Below, in pieces: positions 17,014 through 25,050 of a DNA stretch of 25,050 nucleotides. Below the pieces are notes generated by a model. It searched no databases. It worked only from the letters and a program-made list of their open reading frames with translations, and was not told the origin of the DNA. Position 1 is the stretch's first letter, and the number at the start of each line of letters is the position of its first letter. The translations under genes and the position numbers were made by a program. Source of the stretch: Amoebophrya sp. AT5.2 (taxonomy: Eukaryota > Sar > Dinophyceae > Syndiniales > Amoebophryaceae); assembly GCA_005223375.1 (NCBI GenBank), contig RXOD01004263.1, forward strand, positions 1 through 25,050, read 5' to 3'.

Positions 17014-20000
17014 ATGTCGGATTCGGAAGACGCGTTGGGACCCCAGCCTAAGCGGCCCAAGCTGGAGTCACAGGAAGAGATTATTCTCAGCGACGACGAG
17101 GATCATGAAGAGCAAGAGCGGCAAAAGGTCCAGTGGGAGATAAACAAGGTCGAAAGACTACCACATCTCCCACAATCGGAGCACAACGACTGGATTTTTC
17201 CGACACGCCCAGGGCGCGTGACGGGACTGGATGTGGCGAGGTACGTAAACGAAAAGCGACAACCTGATGGGGCTGGGGGGAGCAAGGGCAAGGTAATGGC
17301 GAAGGCAAAAAAAACGTATTTTGCCTCCTCGGAGGGAGTCACAGAATTGGAATGAATGACTAGGAAGCTGCTTAAGCGACAAGGCAAACCTCAGGCCAAA
17401 GCCTTCACTTTGACTTCGACCAAATCAATTTGCTTTCCACCCAGGTTTGCTCTCCGAATCTCTCCGTTATCGGCCACCCGCACCCTTCTTCGCTCTGGGA
17501 GTCGATTGCTGCTCGCACGGTTCCGCTTCCCCCACTTCCCGAAGACCTCTCTCTCCGCATCCCGTACCAGGTATTGGAGAAGAAGCGCCTTTCCCAACTC
17601 CAATTGGAGACCATCAGCTACGCCGTCGCGCGCTTGAACGAAGCGGACCCCTTGCAACGAGGCTATCTACTCGGCGACGGCACCGGCAGTGGGAAAGGGC
17701 GGACCATCGCGGCCATCATTCTGCATTATTGGAATTGCGGACTGAAGAAGCACATCTGGTTCAGCACAAGCAGGGGGCTGATAGAGGATGCGACGCGCGA
17801 CTTCCGAGACCTGTGCGGCGTGACGGAACACCAGGTGGTCGCTGCGGCAGGGGGTGCAGGGGACGGGGGAGACGAGCTTCCGTTCGAGATTTACGACGTG
17901 GATACGCTGGTGCAGCGCTGGAAGGAGGAAAAGAATAGACTCCCTGCGCACCAAGATCCGCACTTACCCGGCGTGCTCTTCCTTAGCTACCACAAAATTG
18001 CGCGAGGCAGTGACGACGTTTCGATACTAAAAACATGGTTCCGAAAACAGGAGGGGGTGCTCGCGTTCGACGAAGCGCACCGAGCAAAAAACCTCCAGAA
18101 AAACACCGCGACCGGACGCGAGGTGAGAAATTGGCAAACCGAGTACGCTCCCAACGCACGAGTCATATACGCGAGCGCGACGGCGGCGACGGAGTTGAGC
18201 AATTTGGCCTACATGACGCGGGCCGGGCTCTGGGGCAAGGACGAGTTTTATCGCACCTTCGACAAATTCTCGAACAGCATCCGTGATTACGGTGTCACCG
18301 GGATGGAAATGATTGCGATGAATTTGCGCGCGTACGGCCTGATGAGCTGCAAAAGTTTGAGCTACGAAGGCTGTGATTTCGAGCTGGTCAAGTCGACCGT
18401 GAGCAAGAAAATGCGCACCATGTACGACGCCACGACAGAGGTAGTGCTGGGTGTGCAGCAGGAGCTGTGGGACGCACTGCAAACCGCCGCGGACGAGGTC
18501 AGCGCGCACATTAGAGCCGGCCGTGGTTTGGACGCTTTTCGGAACACATACGAATCAGAAGACCCCGAGACGCGACGCCCTCTGTCGATTGCGTACTTGC
18601 TGATCGCGGTCACCAAGCACTTGTTTGTGGAGCCGAAGGCTGGGGAGGAGCGAGACGAAGAGAAGCTGCTGGAAAAGGCTTGGGGGCTTGCCAACGTGTA
18701 TTTTCGCATGATATTTTGGGGCTTCCAGCAACGTTTTTACAAGCAGCTGTTGGTGAGTATGAAGGTGGAAAAGGCAGTGGAGCTGTGTAAGGAGGCGCTC
18801 AAAGAGGATGAGCAGGTGGTGTTCAGCATGTGGATGACGATGGAGGGACGCATAAAGGGTGACGGGCTTGCTGCGCGATCGGGCGCGGTGCGGGCGGATG
18901 GCGCGGGAGATGTGGGTGCGGACGACGATGAGTTTGAGTTTGAAAGGCTCGATGCTGACGACGTAATAGATCTGGAGTCCGATGGGAGCGAAGCTGGTTT
19001 GGAGGAGGGAAATGCATCATCGCCAATCGACGACGCGGCCAAAGAGTCCGGCGTCAGTGGCGCAGAGGAGGTTGAAGAGGCTCAGGGGGGCGCAAATGCG
19101 GTTGTCGTCGCAGAAGGTGATGCTCCTCCGCAGAACGATGCGCGCCCGGAAGTGCAGCAACCACGAGCACGTTCGGCGCGGGAAGAGCTAGCCGGACTGG
19201 AGCTGTCGTTGCGACACGGTATTCGACGGTGTTTGCCATGGCTCCCAGATCTGCAGACTATCGAGCATCTGCGGCCCATTTTGTACAACGATTCAGCAGG
19301 AGGTAATCCGAATGGCGGCGACAACAACGCCGCTCCACAACAAACCGACGTAAAAGAGACTGCACTGGCGCGAGACGTGAAGAAGTTGCTTAACGCGCGT
19401 GCTAGGTTTCTGAAAAGCGCCCGCGACATAAAGCTGCCCCCGAATCCGTTAGACAACCTAATTGAGAAGCTAGGCGGTCCAAGCTTCGTCGCCGAAATCA
19501 GCGGGAGAATCCACCGACAGGTGCGGCGTGGAAACAAGGTTGCCTGGGAAAAGCGCCTGAGCTCCGACAACGACGTCGCTGCGCAAAACCTAGAGGAGAA
19601 GGATTCCTTTCAGCGAGGTGACAAGAGAATTGCGATCATCACAGAAGCGGGCTCGACAGGAATTTCGTTGCACGCGGAAAACCGGGACTTGCGACACGAG
19701 CCGCACGTGATGCCGCGAAGAAGGAGCTCCTTCTCGGTGGAATCGGCCGGCGCAAGCGGCTTGGGCGCGGTCGACGCTGGCAAAAATGCGTCGACCGCGA
19801 ATAAGAACGAGTTGGTATTGATGGTCCCCGGCTCTAGCAGTAGCTCCAGTGGAGCGGAAGCGGAGGGTCGAGATGGGCACGACGGGCACCGAAACGTTGC
19901 AGCCAGCGCCAACGGGACCGGCCTGGCGCAACCGGTTGCAGTCTCAACTGTAGCGCACGACCACGCTCGCGTGATGGTTCCCGCGTCATCCTCCTCGTCA

Positions 20001-21836
20001 AGCAGCAGTAGGTCGGCACCCGCGCTACGCCAAGAAGCAGAACAGGCCCAAGAACAGGCGCAACTCAAGCCACCTCACCTCCGTCGTCGGCGCATGATTA
20101 CGCTTGAGCTTCCGTGGGCTGCCGACAAGGCGATCCAGCAGTTCGGGCGCGTGCATCGGTCAAACCAAGCCCAGGCGCCTCGTTACCAGCTTGTCACCAC
20201 ACCGGTGAATGGGGAAGTACGTTTTTCGTCCGCCATCGCGCGGAAGATGCGTCTGCTAGGTGCGGTGACGAAGGCTGATCGGCATTCTTCGATGGGAAAC
20301 TGCGACGATGTGGACGAAATTTTCGCAGAATTCGACGTCAGCAACCAGTACGGGATGAAGGCGCTCGAATTGATGCTCGAGGATTTCGACAAGGAGGCAG
20401 TTCCAGACGTGCGCGCAGATGTCTACCGCAATCTGGACTGTTGGCCCAACAGCGAAAACAATATTTCCTGGGAGACGAGATTTTTTCAGCGGTGCAAGGA
20501 CAAAGCGTTGCGAATGGGGCTATTCAAGATGCGGGCAGGAGCTGGTAGTAACTCCGCTGGTGGGAGCAAAGGCGGCGGCAAGAAGAAAAAGGAAAAGGGC
20601 GCGAAGGCCGCACTAGAAGAAGCAGGGGAGGTCAACCAATTTCTGAATCGAATTTTGATGTTGCCGCTGAAGAGCCAGGACGAGATCTTTCAAGTTTTTG
20701 CTGGGATCGCACTGGAACTCATCCGGAAAGACAAGGAAGCAGAAACGTACACCGACGGACTCGAGACCGTAAACAACCAGCTACAGTCTGCGCGAGTGGA
20801 GAAAGAGGAGGAAGTGTTTACCGACCCCAAAACGGGCGCGAAGACCATGCTCACGTCAATGCGGATCGACCAGGGGTTGAAGTGGAAACAGGTCTGGGAC
20901 CGGATGAAAAGCGGCGCGGAACGCTTCGCGAAGGTGCAGGAAAGTCGAAGAGTATTTGAGCGTGAGTTTAGCGAACGCCACGGGCCCGAGGGACAGTACA
21001 TGCTCTACGGCGAGGATTCGTATTTGCAGCTGCAGCGCGAGGAGGAACGACGAAAATACGAAGGGTTCTACCTACACCAGCCTGGGAATCTGCCCAAAAT
21101 AGTGAAGGACCAGGGATACTTTGAGACTCTGTACCTGAAGTGGAACGCGGTCCGCGGCTTTTTCGACGTGTGGCTCCCGCATAGAGGCGTGCAACATTCG
21201 TTTTTGACGCGGAGTAAGGTATCGCCACGCGAGATCCAAAGCTGGATGCAGCATACCGTTTTGGTGAAGGCCTTGACTGTAGAGCGTTTCGCCAACGAAA
21301 CGCCGCCGAAACTGCCGGCCGCGTTCGAATTCAGGTCCCGGGCGGAGCAGTGGACACGCTGGGTCACTGACCAAGAATTTAAAACGGCCTGGGCGCGGCA
21401 GTTCGAGGCGTCGGAGACACAGTGCATTCACTTGCAGCGCGGCATGCAGTGCCGCTCGGAGACGCTGTGCCGGAACGGGGGGATGCGAATCCGGCATATC
21501 CGAGTGCTAAGTGGCGCGTTTCTGAAGGTCTGGGGACTGTTCCGAAACGCGTTGTGTGAGGTGGTGGCGAGCGATGGTGGAGACAGTCTTTTGGTCGCGA
21601 GCGAACGAGTGCAGAAGAACAAAATCAAGCCGCCGAAGCTGCTTCGAGTGCGACTCCAAGGCGACAGCGACATCATCGGTCTGGAGCTGCGAAAGAGCAA
21701 CGCCGAGAAGGAGATCCGCGAGACGATCAAGAAGTTTCGGGAGCGCGGCTTGCAGTTTGACGCGGAGCTTCGCGGGGAGCCAGACGAAGAAGAGCTTCCA
21801 CAGGTTCTGGCGCCGCTGGATCTGGGCCTCGGCTGA
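17014..21836 (+). CDS. SBNO1: Strawberry notch (SBNO) family DExH helicase-like protein, 2 exons
   Basis: Exons 17014-17337 and 17445-21836 give 1571 residues. SBNO proteins (animal SBNO1/2, plant FORGETTER1) are nuclear helicase-like regulators of chromatin and transcription. Exon 1 is acidic with a possible NLS (PKRPKLE). The core shows LSQLQLETISYA, Walker A GDGTGSGKGRT (185-195), DEAH at 317-320 in LAFDEAHRAKN, motif III-like VIYASATAATELSNLAYM, ITEAGSTGISLHA (about 840-852), LELPWAADKAIQQFGRVHRSNQ (to 1016), then family C-terminal blocks VNQFLNRILMLPLKSQDEIF and IRVLSGAFLKVWGLF. Catalytic residues look intact. Two lineage-specific low-complexity insertions are present: an acidic one between the helicase lobes (about 590-690) and a Ser-rich one of ~135 residues between motifs V and VI. 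The paralog assignment (1 versus 2) has no meaning in protists; the symbol denotes the family. Confidence 0.94.
17338..17444 (+). other. Intron of the SBNO gene (107 bp, GT-AG)
   Basis: The acceptor CCACCCAG|GTTTGC is clear, and both sides are phase 0. The donor chosen, GGA|GTCACAG, keeps KKTYFASSEG, which matches the ETY...HPD spacing of SBNO proteins. A stronger-looking donor, AAG|GTAATGG at 17293, is also in phase and would remove 15 more codons; alternative use is possible. Confidence 0.7.
19687..20094 (+). other. Ser-rich low-complexity insertion within the SBNO helicase core
   Basis: About 135 codons lie between the ITEAGSTGISLHA block and MITLELPWAADKAIQQF, which are nearly adjacent in animal and plant SBNO. 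It includes two Ser runs with similar lead-ins (LMVPGSSSSSSG and VMVPASSSSSSS) and a Gln/Glu-Ala stretch (EAEQAQEQAQ). The frame stays open, there are no obvious splice sites at its edges, and composition is typical of a disordered loop. Confidence 0.75.
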
Positions 21837-22367
21837 CACGGCAGCTTCGCGATTGCAATATGATCCCCAAAATCGATTTTTCATGCTTTTTTTGGATGCC
21901 TAGCTTCTCCAGCTAGTCTTTCGTCCCATCTAGACCTCATCGAAACTCATTTTTCACTTGTGTGTTGATCCTGCGGTCCCGGTGCGCCTTCTGGAAATGA
22001 TACGCGGTTCGCACGCGGATAGAAAACCTTCCAGGTCTCGTGTGTTCGATTTTGTGTGCATCTCAACTTTGGGCTGTGCTTCCTTTGGAATATCAGCAGG
22101 GTCGCAAGAAGACCAGATTGATACTGCTCTCGCGATCACACCCGTTCCGTTTTATACTTATTCTGTTGTCCTGGACCTGGCTCTGGCATGATATGCGCAT
22201 TTCTATTTGCACTCGGTTTTCGACACGAATCAATGCAGGATCCATGATTGTTCGACGTAGGCAGTGAGGATCTACACCAGCGAACTGATTTATCATCTCC
22301 TACGCATGGTCGTGCGACGCGCTATTGATGCCAACTTGTTTCTTTTCCGTAGCCCCCGCGTCCTGGC
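21837..22367. other. Intergenic region with acceptor-like tract
   Basis: This is 531 bp without a supported gene. A 6-bp inverted repeat CTAGCT/AGCTAG with a 5-base loop (21900-21916) follows a T-run soon after the SBNO stop. Before the next gene, cttgtttcttttccgtag (22335-22352) is a strong polypyrimidine-AG acceptor 16 bp from the ATG, most simply a trans-splice acceptor. Confidence 0.5.
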
Positions 22368-24767
22368 ATGAAGAGGATGTCCGTGGGTGAGGAAACGTCG
22401 CGAAGCAGGGGCAGATCCGGTGGGTCTCGGTCGCCGAACAAGAAGTCGCCGGCGGCATCCCGCAACAAGAGCGGCAAGAAGTCTCCCGCCAGCGCCAAGA
22501 GGTCCAATTCGCGCGGAGCCACGCCCAAGAGGGGAGCAGCTGCAGCTTCCTCCAGTTCGAGCTCCTCGAAAGCCGCGGCGACATCCGTGCGTGTCGCGAC
22601 ACGGGCTTCTTCTTCCAAGAAGACCGCCAGCGCCGCGTCGTCTTCCGGCACGTCGTCGCGCGCAGGGCGTGAGCGCAACAAGACTCCAAGCGGAACAAGC
22701 AACAACTCCACCGCGCTGGCCCGCAAGCGGACGATGGCCCGGCAACTCGCTTCCAAGGTGCCGGAGAAGGGTGCCGCCGAGCTGCAGCCTGTTCTGGACG
22801 CCGAGGATGTGGACGACGACGACGACGATTTTCTCGACCAGCACGAGGACGACACGGAGCACAGCGTCAGCGTTACGCGGCCGCCAAACCTACGGGGGGA
22901 CTACGGGAACATCGCGATTCTGCTCGCGCTGTACACTTTGCAGGGTATCCCGATGGGCTTCGCGTCTACCATACCTCTGCTCCTGAAGGAAAAGGGCGTG
23001 AGCTACACCGCGATTGGCGTGTTTTCCCTGGCGCACTGGCCGTTCTCGATGAAACTGCTGTGGGCGCCCATCGTGGACAGCTGCTATTCGGACAGCGTGG
23101 GCAGGCGGAAAACCTGGCTGATTCCGGTAGGATGAAAATCAACTGTTTTGCTGGTTCAGTATCACTTCTACTTGGTGGTGCTCTTCTTGCTGGCCGAGTG
23201 AATGCGCTAACGCAGAATCGCAAAGGTGCGCGTAGGTTGAAACTTCAATCGCATTGGAATTTGATTTCAAAATAACCACAGACGCAGCTTTTGATTGGCA
23301 TCGTTTTGATCCTGCTTTCCGGCGTGTTCAACGAGTGGTGCGGCGGCCTCGACGTGCTCGACCCCAAAAAGGCCCTCGGCGTGATCAACATGCAGGGTCT
23401 CACGGCGAGCTTTTTTCTTCTCTACTTTCTGTGCGCAACGCAGGACATCGCAGTGGACGGCTGGGCCTTGACCATATTGCGCGAAGAAAACGTTGGCTAC
23501 CAGTCTATGTGCAACGCCGCGGGCCAGACCTTGGGCTACGCGTTGGCCTACGTCGGGGCGCTTTCGTTGAACCATTTTCAGGTGATGGGGTTCGACCAGT
23601 TCATGTACCTGTCGGGAGTGGCCTTCCTCGTCACAACGGTGCTGGTGGCGCTGTTCAAGGCGGAAAAGCCGGTTGCGAAGGACGAAAAGTGCGACGGGCT
23701 GGTGGAGGTTCCTAGAGGCACTCGTTGCAAATTGCGAGTTTTTTTTTTCTTCAACAAGGCATCGGGGAAGTTTCTCCAAGATGAGAAGTCGAATCGGCTC
23801 CTCAGCAATCCACGAAAGTCACATATACTACGCACAAACAGGTCTACAAGCAGCTGATGGCGATGTGGAAATTGAAGACGATTCGCACGCTGGTGCTGAT
23901 CCTGTTCTTCTGGAAAGTTCCGTACGCGGGGTGCGAAGCCGTGGTGATGCTGAAGCTGCAAGATCGCGGCATCCCGAAAGAACACATGGCGTACTTAGGG
24001 GGCGCGAGCACGGTTCTCTCCGTCTTCGTCCCGCTCCTGCTCAGCCGGTGGACCTCGGGAGCCCGCCCCTTCGACGTCTGCATCTCACTGTATCATGATT
24101 GATGATTCGATATAAAATCACGAGATCATTTATCATCGACCGTTAGACATCAGTACGACTTATGCAATAACGAACGAAGCTGTTGCTCTTCTTCTTGTGT
24201 TACGTACACCTACAGCTACACTTCCAACCACACTACAGGTACCTCCCCCGCTTGTTGATGTGTGCTGTTTCCGTTGCCATGGTGCACTTCTGCCCCAACG
24301 TGACCGCTCTGGCGCAGCAAAACGCGGATTTTCCCGTCGGTTTTTACGCTCTGATCATCGTCACCGCAGTGATCGGAGTTTTCATTTCCACCACCATGTT
24401 CGTGGCGCAAATGAGTTACTACGCGAAGGTGTCGCCGAAGGATATCGGAGGCACCTACATGACGCTGTTGAACACGTTTGGAAATATGGGCGGCATGTGG
24501 GTCACGCCGCTGGCGTTCAACCTTGTGGATGTGTTGAATATCCAGAGGGAGGACGCAGACTGCCTGCTCGCGAAGGCGGCCGCGAAAGCCGGTAGCGCGG
24601 CGGCTGCCGCGAAGTGCAAGCCGATCGTCGTCGTGGACGGTTTTTACTTGATGACGGCCATCTGCGCGGTGCTGGGACTTTGCGGCTACCCGCTGTTGCG
24701 GAGCACGGCCACAAAGCTGCAGAACTACCCGAAAAGAGACTGGAAAATCGCCATGGCGGCCAAATGA
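22368..24767 (+). CDS. SLC33A1: SLC33A1-type acetyl-CoA transporter (MFS fold), 4 exons
   Basis: Exons 22368-23126, 23282-23707, 23842-24089 and 24239-24767 give 653 residues. SLC33A1/AT-1 carries acetyl-CoA into the ER/Golgi lumen for protein and glycan acetylation. Diagnostic blocks: YTLQGIPMGFASTIPLLLKE; VSYTAIGVFSLAHWPFSMKL with LLWAPIVDS; GRRKTWLIPTQ across the first junction; CATQDIAVDGWALTILREENVGYQS; GIPKEHMAYLG; GGTYMTLLNTFGNMGG; and a late VDGFYL block. About ten to twelve hydrophobic spans are expected. Residues 1-178 are an unusual N-terminal extension: Arg/Lys/Ser/Ala-rich with Ser runs, then an acidic DVDDDDDDFLDQHEDD segment; the human N-tail is less than half as long. A start at 22377 (MSVGEE) is also possible. 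Some bacterial AmpG-type permeases are related, but the block matches favour SLC33A1. Confidence 0.92.
23127..23281 (+). other. Intron 1 of SLC33A1 gene (155 bp, GT-AG)
   Basis: ATTCCG|GTAGGATG to AACCACAG|ACGCAG, phase 0. Removal gives GRRKTWLIPTQLLIG, matching the family sequence around this motif. The intron contains an immediate in-frame stop. Confidence 0.88.
23708..23841 (+). other. Intron 2 of SLC33A1 gene (134 bp, GT-AG)
   Basis: GTGGAG|GTTCCTAG to CACAAACAG|GTCTACAAG, phase 0, with a run of T inside. The unspliced frame continues about 50 codons with non-family residues, whereas splicing gives DGLVEVYKQLMAMWKLKTIR, the expected loop leading to the next membrane span. The donor is weak but fits frame and family. 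Confidence 0.82.
24090..24238 (+). other. Intron 3 of SLC33A1 gene (149 bp, GT-AG)
   Basis: CTCACT|GTATCATG to CACACTACAG|GTACC splits a Leu codon (CT|G) and yields FDVCISLYLPRLLMCAV. The intron is AT-rich with stops in all + frames. A second CAG acceptor at about 24213-24215 (acctacag) would change the frame and is not preferred. Confidence 0.82.
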
Positions 24768-24911
24768 GGCTGATTTCGATTTTTTACATGCTTAGGCAAG
24801 CGCATTTGATGTGGCAGTACCGCAGTCGACCTACAGTTTCAGCTATGTCCTATGAGGAAAGAGCTTCGCAGCGAACCATTCTTAGCTGACTGTTCGCAAC
24901 GAAGGAACTAA
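24768..24911. other. Short spacer after SLC33A1 gene
   Basis: This is 144 bp with no recognised element. It contains acceptor-like ctacagtttcag near 24832-24842. Confidence 0.4.
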
Positions 24912-25050
24912 ATGTTCGACCTGTGGCAGAAGTTTCAGACTCGTGTGCGTACTACACTGCAACGACAAGGTCGTCTTCGTGCAAGATTCATCATGAAACT
25001 GAATACTTACCCGGGCGATCTTCAACATGATCGAGAAAAGATGCTGCTAG
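24912..25050 (+). CDS. Possible 5' end of another gene (partial, doubtful)
   Basis: ATG at 24912, directly preceded by an in-frame TAA, opens a frame that runs to the window edge for 46 codons (MFDLWQKFQTRVRTTLQRQG at the start). It is rich in Arg and Gln. The strand and spacing suit the next co-oriented gene, but the length is too short to exclude chance, and no family is recognised. Confidence 0.25.
   Translation, partial: MFDLWQKFQTRVRTTLQRQGRLRARFIMKLNTYPGDLQHDREKMLL

Noticed and set aside
22293..22862. 189-codon - strand ORF and 199-codon + frame over the SLC33A1 N-terminal region
   Set aside because: Both are shadows of the low-complexity basic/Ser extension; Arg/Ala/Gly-rich translations without motifs.
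1..25050. CRISPR arrays, tRNA or rRNA genes, transposases, reverse transcriptases
   Set aside because: Looked for on both strands by motif (regular spaced repeats, T-loop consensus, DDE or YxDD motifs) and none were seen.

Overview
This is a eukaryotic nuclear window. The evidence is spliceosomal introns (six inferred, 107 to 202 bp, all GT-AG, all ending in CAG), large intergenic spacers without ribosome binding sites, and three clearly eukaryotic proteins: a Strawberry-notch type helicase, an SLC33A1-type acetyl-CoA transporter and a Trm1 tRNA methyltransferase. All supported genes lie on the + strand, base composition is balanced by eye, and introns are few and short. Several genes have a pyrimidine tract followed by AG upstream of the ATG, as expected for spliced-leader trans-splicing. 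Together this fits a compact alveolate genome of the dinoflagellate lineage, for example a Syndiniales parasite such as Amoebophrya. That assignment is an inference, because no rRNA or spliced-leader gene is present.

Layout. 2-166: 3' end of an unrecognised gene. 1491-3623: unrecognised 710-aa protein with an LNG..G.V module near the N-terminus. 4328-5302: unrecognised 324-aa protein. 5934-8468 and 9681-12143: tandem paralogs (844 and 820 aa) of an unrecognised single-pass membrane protein with a putative signal peptide, an acidic Pro-rich repeat region, a large ectodomain, one transmembrane segment and a conserved tail. The duplicated block begins inside the last 25 codons of the 4328-5302 gene. 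A broken copy of that gene end therefore lies between the paralogs, at 8862-8936, where the breakpoint made a short chimeric ORF. The far end of the second copy is recognisable near 12823-12994.

13827-16368: Trm1/TRMT1 in three exons, with a tandemly duplicated 3' splice site before exon 3. 17014-21836: Strawberry notch (SBNO) in two exons, with a 135-aa Ser-rich insertion between the last helicase motifs. 22368-24767: SLC33A1-type transporter in four exons, with a long basic/Ser-rich N-terminal extension. 24912-25050 may be the start of another gene.

The three recognised genes have housekeeping roles (tRNA m2,2G26 modification, chromatin/transcription, ER acetyl-CoA import) and show no pathway link to one another. 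The lineage-specific, evolving part is the tandem membrane-protein locus at 5228-12994.
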